Shown here in pieces: positions 23,247-31,624 of a stretch of DNA of 38,700 nt. Made by a program: the position numbers and the translations under genes. The stretch's first letter is position 1; each line of letters begins with the position of its first letter. Below the pieces are notes generated by a model. It did no database searches, was not told the origin of the DNA, and was given only the letters and a program-made list of their open reading frames with translations. Origin of the DNA: Mycobacterium lehmannii (GTDB lineage: Bacteria; Actinomycetota; Actinomycetes; Mycobacteriales; Mycobacteriaceae); the NCBI RefSeq assembly GCF_002245535.1, contig NZ_NKCN01000033.1, forward strand, positions 1-38,700, given 5' to 3'.

Positions 23247-24101
23247 GTGGCAGGGCGGCAGACATCGGGAACGCGGGCCAAAGACAGCGACCGCAACGAC
23301 ACGTGCCAGATCCTCGACAGCGCCCTGGCCGAGGGCCAGCTGTCGATGACCGAGCACGGCGAGCGGGTCAAGGCGGCGACGACCGCAACCACGCTCGGCG
23401 AACTGCAGGCGTTGGTGGCCGACCTTCAGACCAACAACGCCCCTGTGCAACTGCCCACGCTGAAGAAGCCACGGGCACTGCCCATGGCCGGCAGCGGCTG
23501 GGGTCTGCGTCTCGCGGTGGCCGGTGTGCTGGTGGTGCTCGGCATCGCGATCGGATGGGGTCTCTACGGCAACACCCCGTCGCCGCTGAACTTCACCTCC
23601 GACCCGGGTGCGAAGTCCGACGGCATCACCCCGGTGGTGCTGACCCCGCCCAAGCAGTTGCACTCGCTCGGCGGGCTGACGGGTCTGCTCGAACAGATGA
23701 AGCAGCGGTTCGGCGACACCAACGGCTACCGGCTCATCGTCTATCCGGATTACGCGTCGTTGACCCGGCCGGATCCGAACGAGGAGCGCCGCGAACTGAT
23801 CTACACCTACCGCGGCGGCTGGGACGATCCCTCGTCGTCCTCGAAGACCAGCGGTGCCGTCGAGGTCGACCTGGGCAAGTTCGACGCCAAGGCGGTCGTC
23901 GGCGTTCTGCGCGGCGCCCCGGAGACGCTCGGTATGAAGCCGGCCGACGTCAAGAGCACCTACCTGTCCATCGATCCGGCCACCGACCCGACCACCCCCG
24001 GTGCGCTGTCGATCGACGTCTACGTGTCCAGCGACTACGGCAGCGGCTACATCGAGCTGGCAGGTGACGGCACGGTCAAGCAGATCAACTACCCCAACTG
24101 A
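23247..24101 (+). CDS. DUF1707 domain membrane protein (Rv0048c-like)
   Basis: 284 aa from GTG 23247. The N-terminal part (RAKDSDRNDTCQILDSALAEGQLSMTEHGERVKAA) is the DUF1707 motif common in actinobacteria, followed by one membrane segment (about 86-107, LRLAVAGVLVVLGIAIGWGLY). The remaining 175 residues form an outside domain of mixed beta structure with no cysteines. Matches Rv0048c by position and domain layout. The function is unknown; the topology suggests a cell-envelope sensor or accessory protein. Confidence 0.85.
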   Translation: MAGRQTSGTRAKDSDRNDTCQILDSALAEGQLSMTEHGERVKAATTATTLGELQALVADLQTNNAPVQLPTLKKPRALPMAGSGWGLRLAVAGVLVVLGIAIGWGLYGNTPSPLNFTSDPGAKSDGITPVVLTPPKQLHSLGGLTGLLEQMKQRFGDTNGYRLIVYPDYASLTRPDPNEERRELIYTYRGGWDDPSSSSKTSGAVEVDLGKFDAKAVVGVLRGAPETLGMKPADVKSTYLSIDPATDPTTPGALSIDVYVSSDYGSGYIELAGDGTVKQINYPN

Positions 24102-24136
24102 GGCCCGCAGCGTTCGCGCGACGGTAACCCAACGTT

Positions 24137-24164
24137 CGCGCCGAATATATCGGCGCGATACTAT
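24137..24164 (+). promoter_or_regulatory. padR promoter with palindromic operator
   Basis: CGCGCCGA (24137-24144) and TCGGCGCG (24150-24157) are perfect inverted arms around ATATA. TACTAT (24159-24164), a good -10, starts one base after the right arm. A dimeric regulator bound here would cover the -35 to -10 region; PadR autoregulation is the simplest reading. Confidence 0.6.
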
Positions 24165-24214
24165 GGTGCGAGGTGTCGAACCGCCGTAACGGACGAGCAA
24201 AGGAGGTGTTCTCG

Positions 24215-24769
24215 GTGTTGGAACTGGCCATCCTGGGACTCCTGCAGGAATCGCCCATGCACGGCTACGAACTTCGCAAGAGATTGACGGGGTTGCTCGG
24301 CGCCTTCCGCGCGTTTTCGTACGGATCGCTGTATCCCGCCTTACGGCGCATGCAGAACGACGGCCTGATCGTCGAGGACGCTGCGCCGGACGGCACCCCG
24401 AAGATGCGCCGGGCGCGACGCGTCTACCAGCTCACCGAGAAGGGCAAGCAGCGCTTCTCCGAACTGGTGGCCGACACGGGCCCACAGAACTTCTCCGACG
24501 ACGGATTCGGTGTCCATCTCGCCTTCTTCAACCGCACCCCGGCCGAGGCCCGGATGCGGATCCTGGAGGGGCGTCGTCGTCAGGTGGAGGAACGCCGCGA
24601 GGGTCTGCGTGAAGCCGTTGCGCGGGCTAGCAGCTCCATCGACAGGTACACCCGGCAGCTTCATCAGCTGGGGTTGGAGTCGAGCGAGCGCGAGGTGAAG
24701 TGGCTCAACGAGCTGATAGCGGCGGAACGTCTGAGCCAGGGGCGCTCAGACAACACTGTGCAGCCCTAG
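24215..24769 (+). CDS. PadR family transcriptional regulator (Rv0047c-like)
   Basis: 184 aa. Start GTG 24215 is chosen for AGGAGG at 24201-24206 and because VLELAILGLL is the family beginning; an in-frame GTG at 24173 would put coding next to the promoter. The N-terminal winged helix is typical PadR (ESPMHGYELRKRLTGLLGAFRAFSYGSLYPALRRMQNDGL). A C-terminal helical dimerisation part follows (RILEGRRRQVEERREGLREAVARA). The palindrome at 24137-24157 is probably its own operator. The ino1 start is 47 bp downstream, so the two genes are probably co-transcribed, as in M. tuberculosis. Confidence 0.92.
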   Translation: MLELAILGLLQESPMHGYELRKRLTGLLGAFRAFSYGSLYPALRRMQNDGLIVEDAAPDGTPKMRRARRVYQLTEKGKQRFSELVADTGPQNFSDDGFGVHLAFFNRTPAEARMRILEGRRRQVEERREGLREAVARASSSIDRYTRQLHQLGLESSEREVKWLNELIAAERLSQGRSDNTVQP

Positions 24770-24816
24770 GCAGAACCGAACCAACTACGACAGGGATTAC
24801 GAAGGGAAGAGACGTC

Positions 24817-25893
24817 ATGTCATCCAACGGAGAGGTGCGGGTCGCGATTGTCGGCGTGGGCAACTGCGCGTCCTCGCTCGTACAGGGCGTGCAGTACTAC
24901 CACGATGCCGACGAGACGGCGACCGTGCCCGGCCTGATGCATGTGCGCCTCGGCCCCTACCACGTGCGCGACGTCAAGTTCGTCGCCGCCTTCGACGTCG
25001 ACGCCAAGAAGGTCGGCTTCGACCTGTCCGAGGCGATCTTCGCGTCGGAGAACAACACCATCAAGATCGCCGACGTGCCGCCGCTGAACGTCACCGTGCA
25101 GCGCGGTCCGACCCTCGACGGCATCGGCAAGTACTACGCCGACACCATCGAGGTCTCCGACTCCGACCCGGTCGACGTCGTCAAGGCGCTCAAGGACGCC
25201 GAGGTCGACGTCCTGGTGTCCTACCTTCCGGTCGGCTCGGACGAGGCCGACAAGTTCTATGCCCAGTGCGCGATCGACGCCGGCGTGGCGTTCGTCAACG
25301 CGCTGCCGGTGTTCATCGCCTCCGACCCGGAGTGGGCCAAGAAGTTCGCCGACGCCGGCGTCCCGATCGTCGGCGACGACATCAAGAGCCAGATCGGTGC
25401 GACGATCACCCACCGCGTGATGGCCAAGCTGTTCGAGGACCGCGGCGTGCAGCTCGACCGCACCATGCAGCTCAACGTCGGCGGCAACATGGACTTCCTC
25501 AACATGCTCGAGCGCGAGCGGCTGGAGTCGAAGAAGATCTCCAAGACCCAGGCCGTCACCTCCAACCTGCAGCGCGAGTTCAAGACCAAGGACGTGCACA
25601 TCGGCCCGTCCGACCACGTCGGCTGGCTCGACGACCGCAAGTGGGCCTACGTCCGGCTCGAGGGCCGCGCATTCGGTGACGTGCCGCTGAACCTGGAGTA
25701 CAAGCTCGAGGTGTGGGATTCGCCGAACTCGGCCGGCGTCATCATCGACGCGGTGCGCGCGGCGAAGATCGCGCTCGATCGCGGCATCGGCGGCCCCGTC
25801 GAGGCGGCCTCGGCCTACCTGATGAAGAGCCCGCCCAAGCAGCTGCCCGATGATGTGGCCCGGGCGCAGCTCGAGACCTTCATCGAGGGCTGA
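24817..25893 (+). CDS. ino1: Inositol-1-phosphate synthase
   Basis: 358 aa from ATG 24817 (GAAGGGAAGAG upstream). Converts glucose 6-phosphate to inositol 3-phosphate using NAD, the first step to phosphatidylinositol, lipoarabinomannan and mycothiol. The NAD-binding start (RVAIVGVGNCASSLVQGVQYY) and the conserved core (VGDDIKSQIGATITHR; LNVGGNMDFLNM; KISKTQAVTSNL; HIGPSDHVGWLDDRKWAY) are all present; length close to the M. tuberculosis enzyme. A stem-loop at 25910-25968 follows. Confidence 0.96.
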   Translation: MSSNGEVRVAIVGVGNCASSLVQGVQYYHDADETATVPGLMHVRLGPYHVRDVKFVAAFDVDAKKVGFDLSEAIFASENNTIKIADVPPLNVTVQRGPTLDGIGKYYADTIEVSDSDPVDVVKALKDAEVDVLVSYLPVGSDEADKFYAQCAIDAGVAFVNALPVFIASDPEWAKKFADAGVPIVGDDIKSQIGATITHRVMAKLFEDRGVQLDRTMQLNVGGNMDFLNMLERERLESKKISKTQAVTSNLQREFKTKDVHIGPSDHVGWLDDRKWAYVRLEGRAFGDVPLNLEYKLEVWDSPNSAGVIIDAVRAAKIALDRGIGGPVEAASAYLMKSPPKQLPDDVARAQLETFIEG

Positions 25894-25909
25894 CCCTCCT
25901 TCGTCGATA

Positions 25910-25968
25910 CCGAAACCGACGTTTTGGCGGATTTGTGCGAGTGCGGACCGCCACTACGTCGGTTTCGG
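25910..25968 (+). terminator. Two-tier stem-loop after ino1
   Basis: Outer arms CCGAAACCGACGT (25910-25922) and its exact complement (25956-25968), inner arms GGCGG (25926-25930) and CCGCC (25948-25952). Starts 17 bp after the ino1 stop and ends 20 bp before the next start, so it fits a terminator or mRNA 3' end stabiliser. Confidence 0.65.
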
Positions 25969-25987
25969 CGTTTTGTAGGGTCACCTG

Positions 25988-26887
25988 ATGACCGACATCT
26001 CGCCTGACGACGAACTGGCTGCGCTCGACGAGCTCACCTTCCTGCGGGAAAACGCGCGCCAGGCCGGTGTCGAGGCGGTGCCGTCGGTGAAGCGTATCGA
26101 CGCAGGACCGATCAGCTCCTTGAAGTTCGGCGATGCGCCGCCGAGGGTGGTGTTCCTGCACGGCGGCGGACAGAACGCGCACACCTGGGACACCGTGATC
26201 GTCGGCCTGGGCGAGCCGGCGCTGGCCATCGACCTGCCCGGGCACGGCCGGTCGGCGTGGCGCGAGGACGGCGACTACGGCCCGAAGAACAACGCCGTCG
26301 CGATCGAACCCGTCGTCCGCTCACTGGCTTCCGACGCGTCACTGGTGGTGGGCATGTCGCTGGGCGGCTTGACGGCGTTGCGTCTGGCCGTCGCGGCGCC
26401 CGACCTGGTGCGCAGGCTGGTGCTGGTCGACGTGACACCGTCGGCGCCCGAACGGCACACCCAGATGACCGAGGCCCAGAAGGGCACTGTCGCTCTGGTG
26501 CAGGGTGATCGCATCTTCCCCTCGTTCGAGGCGATGCTGGAGAAGACGGTCGCTGCGGCACCACACCGCGACCGGGAATCGTTGCGGCGCGGCGTGTTCC
26601 ACAACGCCAAGCGGCTCGACGATGGCACCTGGACCTGGCGCTACGACGAGATGCGCGGGGGCGAAGGCTTCGAGGGGTTGTGGGACGACGTCCCGCGGCT
26701 GGAGGTGACGACGACGTTGGTGCGCGGCGCCAACTCGTTCTTCGTCAACGACGACGATGCCGCCGAGTTCGCCCGCCGCGCACCGGGATTCAAGGATGTT
26801 CAGATGGTCGAGGATTCCGGACACTCGGTGCAGAGCGATCAGCCGGGCAAGTTGATCGAAATCCTGCGGGCGGTTCTCGCGGAGTAG
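25988..26887 (+). CDS. Alpha/beta hydrolase, Rv0045c-type esterase
   Basis: 299 aa from ATG 25988. Oxyanion region VVFLHGGGQNAHTWD, nucleophile elbow GMSLGG (Ser), and a C-terminal SGHSV histidine give the hydrolase triad; LAIDLPGHGRS is the typical second strand. Position and sequence match M. tuberculosis Rv0045c, a short-chain esterase. The N-terminal 35 residues are extra to the core. The physiological substrate is unknown. It is bounded by stem-loops on both sides, so it is probably a single-gene unit. Confidence 0.88.
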   Translation: MTDISPDDELAALDELTFLRENARQAGVEAVPSVKRIDAGPISSLKFGDAPPRVVFLHGGGQNAHTWDTVIVGLGEPALAIDLPGHGRSAWREDGDYGPKNNAVAIEPVVRSLASDASLVVGMSLGGLTALRLAVAAPDLVRRLVLVDVTPSAPERHTQMTEAQKGTVALVQGDRIFPSFEAMLEKTVAAAPHRDRESLRRGVFHNAKRLDDGTWTWRYDEMRGGEGFEGLWDDVPRLEVTTTLVRGANSFFVNDDDAAEFARRAPGFKDVQMVEDSGHSVQSDQPGKLIEILRAVLAE

Positions 26888-26895
26888 CTCGGGTG

Positions 26896-26959
26896 GCGCG
26901 AGCGACCGCCTTTGTACGCGGATCGGCGGCGTGTCGCGCACAGACACGGTCGCTCGCGC
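26896..26959 (+). terminator. Two-tier stem-loop after the esterase gene
   Basis: Outer arms GCGCGAGCGACCG (26896-26908) and its exact complement (26947-26959); an inner pair GTGTC (26931-26935) and GACAC (26943-26947) shares the last base with the outer arm. It begins eight bases after the esterase stop. Confidence 0.65.
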
Positions 26960-26992
26960 GGTGGGGGTGGTGACGCTGCGTACGGTTGAGGG

Positions 26993-27793
26993 GTGAGCTA
27001 TCCGATCCGTGTCGGCGTGCAACTGCAGCCGCAGCACTCCCCGAAGTACAGCCATATCCGCGACGCGGTCCGACGGTGCGAAGACCTCGGTGTCGACGTC
27101 GCGTTCAACTGGGACCACTTCTTTCCGCTCTACGGCGATCCCGACGGTGCCCACTACGAATGCTGGACCATGCTTGGCGCCTGGGCCGAGCAAACGTCGC
27201 GCATCGAGATCGGTGCGCTGGTGACCTGCAACTCGTACCGCAACCCCGAGCTGCTGGCAGACATGGCGCGCACCGTCGACCACATCAGCGACGGCCGCCT
27301 GATCCTGGGCATCGGTTCGGGTTGGAAGCAGAAGGATTACGACGAGTACGGCTACGAGTTCGGCACCGCAGGCAGCCGGCTCGACGACCTCGCCGAGGCG
27401 ATGCCACGCATCACGTCGCGTCTTTCCAAGCTCAACCCGCAGCCCACCCGCGACATCCCCGTCCTGATCGGCGGCGGTGGTGAGAGGAAGACGCTGCGTC
27501 TGGTCGCCGAGTACGGCGACATCTGGCACAGCTTCTCCGACAGTGGCGAATACCCGCGCAAGGCCGAGGTTTTGGCGGGCCACTGCGCCGACGTGGGCCG
27601 CGATCCGAACGCCATCGAGCGCTCGGCCGGCGTGTCGGGAAAGACGGCCGAGAGGTTGATCGGCGAGGCCGAGGCGCTCGCCGACCTCGGCGTCACGATG
27701 CTGACCGTCGGGGTCAACGGACCCGACTACGACCTGTCCGAAGCCGAGGCGTTGGTCCGGTGGCGTGACCGTCGTCGAAACGAAGCCGGCTGA
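26993..27793 (+). CDS. LLM class F420-dependent oxidoreductase (Rv0044c-like)
   Basis: 266 aa from GTG 26993. Luciferase-like TIM barrel with the usual landmarks: VGVQLQPQ at the start, DVAFNWDHFFPL, the LADMARTVDHISDGRLILGIGSGW segment lining the cofactor site, and IPVLIGGGGERKTLRLVAEYGD. Mycobacterial members use coenzyme F420 for hydride transfer; the substrate is unknown. Length is slightly short for the class but both ends look natural. GntR follows after 52 bp. Confidence 0.88.
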   Translation: MSYPIRVGVQLQPQHSPKYSHIRDAVRRCEDLGVDVAFNWDHFFPLYGDPDGAHYECWTMLGAWAEQTSRIEIGALVTCNSYRNPELLADMARTVDHISDGRLILGIGSGWKQKDYDEYGYEFGTAGSRLDDLAEAMPRITSRLSKLNPQPTRDIPVLIGGGGERKTLRLVAEYGDIWHSFSDSGEYPRKAEVLAGHCADVGRDPNAIERSAGVSGKTAERLIGEAEALADLGVTMLTVGVNGPDYDLSEAEALVRWRDRRRNEAG

Positions 27794-27845
27794 ACCGGCG
27801 TAACCCCTCCCGGCGGGGCGTGGTGCGTGAGAGACTGTCGCCGCC

Positions 27846-28523
27846 ATGCCCAAAAAGTATGGGGTCAAGGAAAAAGACCTTGTGGTCGCGCACGTCGTGA
27901 ACCTGGTCCTGACCGGCAAGCTCCGGTCTGGTGATCGGATCGACCGCAACGAGATCGCACAAGACCTCGGTTTGTCGCGCGTGCCGATACAAGAGGCCGT
28001 CGTGCAGATGGAACACGACGGCATCTTGTCCACCCGCTATCACCGCGGTGCCTTCGTCGAACGCTTCGACGAGGCGTTCGTGCGCGAGCACCACGAGCTG
28101 CACGGCTTCCTGACCGGCATGGCGTCGGCGCGCGCGGCCGCCGAACCGGATCCCGGCGTTCTCGACCGACTGGGCGCGCTGACCGACACGTTGCGCGGTA
28201 CCCGGGACTCGCGCGTCTTCTATGACGCCGCATGGCAGTACCGCACCGTGATCACCGACTCTTACGCCGGCCCGCGACTGACGGCGTTGATCCGGTCGGT
28301 GCAGGCCTTCACGCCTCGAGCGTTCTGGGTGACGTACCTGAGCGATCACGACGAGATGCTGCCCTTCTACGAGGACGAGACCGCCGCGATCCGCGGCGGC
28401 GACGAGGAGGCCGCCCGCAACGCCTGCATCGCCCGCAGCGAGACGATGGGGCGCATCATGGTCACCGAACTGGTCCGACGGGGTGTGCTGCGCGGGGCGG
28501 GCGCCTCGCCTGTGACGTTCTGA
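27846..28523 (+). CDS. GntR/FadR family transcriptional regulator (Rv0043c-like)
   Basis: 225 aa from ATG 27846. The winged HTH covers about 10-70 (GDRIDRNEIAQDLGLSRVPIQEAVVQMEHDGIL), followed by the FadR-type all-helical ligand domain with the metal-binding-type pattern (HHELHGFLTGMASA, YRTVITDS, RNACIARSETMGRIM). Such regulators respond to small organic acids. It lies 48 bp upstream of the amino-acid-type ABC transporter on the same strand and probably controls it; the ligand is not evident. Confidence 0.88.
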   Translation: MPKKYGVKEKDLVVAHVVNLVLTGKLRSGDRIDRNEIAQDLGLSRVPIQEAVVQMEHDGILSTRYHRGAFVERFDEAFVREHHELHGFLTGMASARAAAEPDPGVLDRLGALTDTLRGTRDSRVFYDAAWQYRTVITDSYAGPRLTALIRSVQAFTPRAFWVTYLSDHDEMLPFYEDETAAIRGGDEEAARNACIARSETMGRIMVTELVRRGVLRGAGASPVTF

Positions 28524-28571
28524 TCGAGCCCAACCCGGCGAACGTGGCGCCTTGACCGATACCTTGCACAG

Positions 28572-30353
28572 ATGACCCCGTTCGCGCGGTTCTGCAAGCT
28601 CTTGGTGGTCGCGCTCGTCGCGATGCTGGTGACCGGTACCGGTCTGGCCGGACCCGTAAACGCCAACGTCGACCAGTGCACACCCCCCGGGATCGGGAGC
28701 GCCAGCGCCCTTCCGACCAACCTCGCCGCGGCGGCAGCCGGGCCCGACGAGGACCGGTACACCACGCCATCCGTAGTGCCCCTCGCGGCGGTGGACGTCG
28801 ATGCGCTGGGGCTGATCCAGCCGGGCACGCTGACCGTCGGCACCTTGTCGGACGCGCCACCGAGCATCTGCATCGACTCGGCCGGTCAGTTCACCGGCTT
28901 CGACAACGAGGTGCTGCGCGCGGTCGCCGACAAGCTGGGGCTGCGGATCAACTTCGTCGGCACCGAGTTCTCCGGGCTGCTGGCGCAGGTGGCTGCGCGA
29001 CGCTTCGATGTCGGGTCCTCCTCGATCACCACGACCGAAGAGCGCCGCCGCACGGTCGGTTTCACCAACGGCTATGACTTCGGCTACTTTTCGCTCGTCG
29101 TACCCACCGGGTCGCCGATCACCGGGTTCGACAAACTGGCGCCCGGCCAGCGCATCGGCGTGGTGCAAGGCACTGTGCAGGAGTCCTACGTCATCGACAC
29201 CCTGGGCCTGCAGCCGGTCAAGTACCCCGACTACAACACCGTCTACGCCAGCCTGAAGACCCGGCAGATCGACGCCTGGGTGGCCCCGTCCCAGCAGGCG
29301 TCGGGAACCGTGCAGCCCGGCGATCCGGCCGAGATCATCGAAAACACCTTCAGCTTGGACAATTTCATCGCGTGGGCGGTGGCCACCGAGAACCGCCCGC
29401 TCATCGACGCGTTGAACTCCGGGCTGGACGCCGTGATCGCCGACGGCACCTGGGCGCGGCTGTACTCCGAATGGGTACCGCGGGCGCTGCCGCCCGGGTG
29501 GAAGCCAGGCTCCAAGGCGGCTCCGCCGCCGCAACTGCCGGACTTCAACGCCATCGCCGCCGAGAACCAGCAGCCTTCGACCGGTCCCGCAGCGCCGAAA
29601 TCGACTCTGGCGCAACTGAAAGACTCGTTCCTGAACTGGGACCTGTACCGGCAGGCGGTTCCCGACCTGTTGAAGACCGGCCTGCCGAACACGTTGATCC
29701 TGACCGTCAGCGCAGCCGTCATCGGCCTGGTGCTGGGGATGCTGCTGGCGGTCGCGGGGATCTCGCGGCACCGCTGGCTGCGGTGGCCGGCGCGGGTCTA
29801 CACCGACATCTTCCGTGGCCTGCCCGAGGTGGTCATCATCTTGTTGATCGGACTCGGGGTGGGGCCCATCGTGGGCGGGCTGACCGGCAACAACCCCTTC
29901 CCACTGGGCATCGCCGCGCTGGGCCTGATGGCCGCGGCCTACGTCGGGGAGATCTTCCGTTCCGGTATCCAGAGCGTCGAGCCCGGACAGATGGAAGCCT
30001 CACGCGCACTTGGCTTCTCGTACACCGCATCGATGCAGCTGGTCGTGGTCCCCCAGGGTGTGCGGCGGGTGCTGCCCGCGCTGATGAACCAGTTCATCTC
30101 GCTGCTGAAGGCCTCGTCGCTGGTCTACTTCCTCGGGCTGGTGGCCGATCAACGTGAGCTGTTCCAGGTCGGACGCGACCTCAACGCGCAGACCGGCAAC
30201 CTGTCACCGCTGGTGGCCGCGGGCTTCTTCTATCTGATGCTGACCGTGCCGCTGACGCATCTGGTCAACTACATCGACAACCGGTTGCGACGCGGGCGAA
30301 AACCCTCCGAGGAGGACCCGCTTCCGATGGCGACGTCTCAGGAGATGATCTGA
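28572..30353 (+). CDS. ABC transporter substrate-binding/permease fusion (polar amino acids)
   Basis: 593 aa from ATG 28572. A signal-anchor (VVALVAMLVTGTGLAGPVNA) leads into a family 3 solute-binding domain (about 80-310: GTLTVGTLSDAPPSICIDSAG, DVGSSSITTTEERRRTVGFTNGY, GQRIGVVQGTVQESY). A proline-rich linker then joins it to a HisM/GlnP-type permease (about 360-575, LPNTLILTVSAAVIGLVLGM, with the EAA-type loop EPGQMEASRALGF). Having binding protein and permease in one chain fixes the receptor at the membrane. The ATPase gene starts at its stop (TGATG). Transport of a polar amino acid is likely; the exact one is unknown. Confidence 0.9.
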   Translation: MTPFARFCKLLVVALVAMLVTGTGLAGPVNANVDQCTPPGIGSASALPTNLAAAAAGPDEDRYTTPSVVPLAAVDVDALGLIQPGTLTVGTLSDAPPSICIDSAGQFTGFDNEVLRAVADKLGLRINFVGTEFSGLLAQVAARRFDVGSSSITTTEERRRTVGFTNGYDFGYFSLVVPTGSPITGFDKLAPGQRIGVVQGTVQESYVIDTLGLQPVKYPDYNTVYASLKTRQIDAWVAPSQQASGTVQPGDPAEIIENTFSLDNFIAWAVATENRPLIDALNSGLDAVIADGTWARLYSEWVPRALPPGWKPGSKAAPPPQLPDFNAIAAENQQPSTGPAAPKSTLAQLKDSFLNWDLYRQAVPDLLKTGLPNTLILTVSAAVIGLVLGMLLAVAGISRHRWLRWPARVYTDIFRGLPEVVIILLIGLGVGPIVGGLTGNNPFPLGIAALGLMAAAYVGEIFRSGIQSVEPGQMEASRALGFSYTASMQLVVVPQGVRRVLPALMNQFISLLKASSLVYFLGLVADQRELFQVGRDLNAQTGNLSPLVAAGFFYLMLTVPLTHLVNYIDNRLRRGRKPSEEDPLPMATSQEMI

Positions 30354-31096
30354 TGAGTGCGTCCGGTTTCGATCCGGTGTCGTTGAGCGCCAACGACATC
30401 CATCTTTCGTTCGGCCCCAACCCGGTGCTGCGCGGGGTGGATATCGACGTGCCTGCGGGCAGCACCACCGCGGTGATCGGGCCGTCGGGGTCGGGCAAGT
30501 CCACCCTGCTGCGGACGTTGAACCGGCTGTACGAGCCCGACCGCGGCGACATCCTGCTCGACGGTCGCTCGGTGCTCGCCGACAACCCCGACCAGTTGCG
30601 CCAACGCATCGGGATGGTCTTCCAGAACTTCAACCTGTTCCCGCACCGCAGCGTGCTGGACAACGTGACCCTCGCGCCGCGCAAGCTCAAACGGCTCAGC
30701 GCCGAGGAGGCCCGCGAGCTCGGGCTGGCGCACCTGGAGCGCGTCGGCCTGCGCAACAAGGCCGACGTGCGGCCGACGACGCTGTCCGGTGGGCAGCAGC
30801 AGCGGGTGGCGATCGCGCGGGCGTTGGCGATGGCGCCGCAGGTGATGTTCTTCGACGAGGCGACCTCTGCGCTCGACCCGGAGTTGGTCAAGGGCATCCT
30901 CGCGCTGATCGCCGACCTCGGCGCCGACGGCATGACCATGGTGGTGGTGACCCACGAGATGGGCTTCGCCCGATCGACCTCCGATGCCGTGGTGTTCATG
31001 GATCACGGCAGGGTCGTCGAAGCCGGACCGCCGGAGCAGATCTTCGATGCGGCCGAAACCGAACGTCTGCAGCGGTTCCTCTCGCAGGTGCTGTGA
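30353..31096 (+). CDS. Amino acid ABC transporter ATP-binding protein
   Basis: 247 aa from ATG 30353, overlapping the permease stop by one base. Walker A GPSGSGKST (43-51), signature LSGGQQQR, Walker B VMFFDEATSALD, and the switch His in VVTHEMGFA are intact. Length and sequence (GMVFQNFNLFPH, VVFMDHGRVVEAGPPEQIF) are those of GlnQ/HisP-type ATPases. It powers the fused receptor-permease; both probably form a GntR-controlled operon. Confidence 0.95.
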   Translation: MSASGFDPVSLSANDIHLSFGPNPVLRGVDIDVPAGSTTAVIGPSGSGKSTLLRTLNRLYEPDRGDILLDGRSVLADNPDQLRQRIGMVFQNFNLFPHRSVLDNVTLAPRKLKRLSAEEARELGLAHLERVGLRNKADVRPTTLSGGQQQRVAIARALAMAPQVMFFDEATSALDPELVKGILALIADLGADGMTMVVVTHEMGFARSTSDAVVFMDHGRVVEAGPPEQIFDAAETERLQRFLSQVL

Positions 31097-31136
31097 CCGG
31101 GCCTTCGACGACTTTGAACTAACGCGTCCGTCACGC

Positions 31137-31164
31137 AACCTGGCATCGCCTGACAGGTTAGACT
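31137..31164 (+). promoter_or_regulatory. Possible marR promoter and operator
   Basis: Inverted arms AACCTG (31137-31142) and CAGGTT (31154-31159) lie directly before TAGACT (31159-31164), a TANNNT -10 placed 9 bp before the MarR start. A transcript from here would be nearly leaderless. Autoregulation is inferred. Confidence 0.35.
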
Positions 31165-31173
31165 GCCGAAATT

Positions 31174-31620
31174 ATGGCGGAAGTCGTAGAACCGCAGGTC
31201 GCGGAGCTGTCAGGAGAGCTGCAGCGGGTTCTGTCCCGCGTGTTCTCCGTGCTGCGTCGCAGCGACACCGGCCGCGCCGACGCGGGAGACCTCACGTTGG
31301 CCCAGCTGTCGATCCTGCTCACGCTGCTGGAGCAGGGCCCGATGCGGATGACCGACCTGGCCGCCCACGAGCGTGTCCGCACGCCCACGACCACGGTGGC
31401 GATCCGCCGCCTGGAGAAGCTGGGCCTCGTCAAGCGCTCGCGCGACCCGTCCGACCTGCGGGCGGTGCTCGTCGACATCACCCCGGAGGGTCGCGCCCAG
31501 CACCAGGAGGCCCTCGAGGTTCGGCGCGCGCATCTGGCCAGCCTGCTGTCGCGGTTGAGCCCGGAGGACATCGAGACTTTGACCAAGGCCATCGACCCGC
31601 TTGAGCGGCTGGCCGAGTAG
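31174..31620 (+). CDS. MarR family transcriptional regulator (Rv0042c-like)
   Basis: 148 aa from ATG 31174. Winged helix of MarR type (LTLAQLSILLTLLEQGPMRMTDLAAHERVRTPTTTVAIRRLEKLGLVKRSRDPSDLRAVLVDITPEG) with flanking dimerisation helices. Matches Rv0042c by position. The target regulon is unknown; the nearest genes are the ABC transporter upstream and, convergently, ggH, whose stop lies 5 bp away. Confidence 0.92.
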   Translation: MAEVVEPQVAELSGELQRVLSRVFSVLRRSDTGRADAGDLTLAQLSILLTLLEQGPMRMTDLAAHERVRTPTTTVAIRRLEKLGLVKRSRDPSDLRAVLVDITPEGRAQHQEALEVRRAHLASLLSRLSPEDIETLTKAIDPLERLAE

Positions 31621-31624
31621 TGGG

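Noticed and set aside
26339..29771. Long minus-strand frames over the esterase, LLM, GntR and ABC genes
   Set aside because: They mirror well-recognised plus-strand genes and read as His/Arg/Gln-rich shadows.
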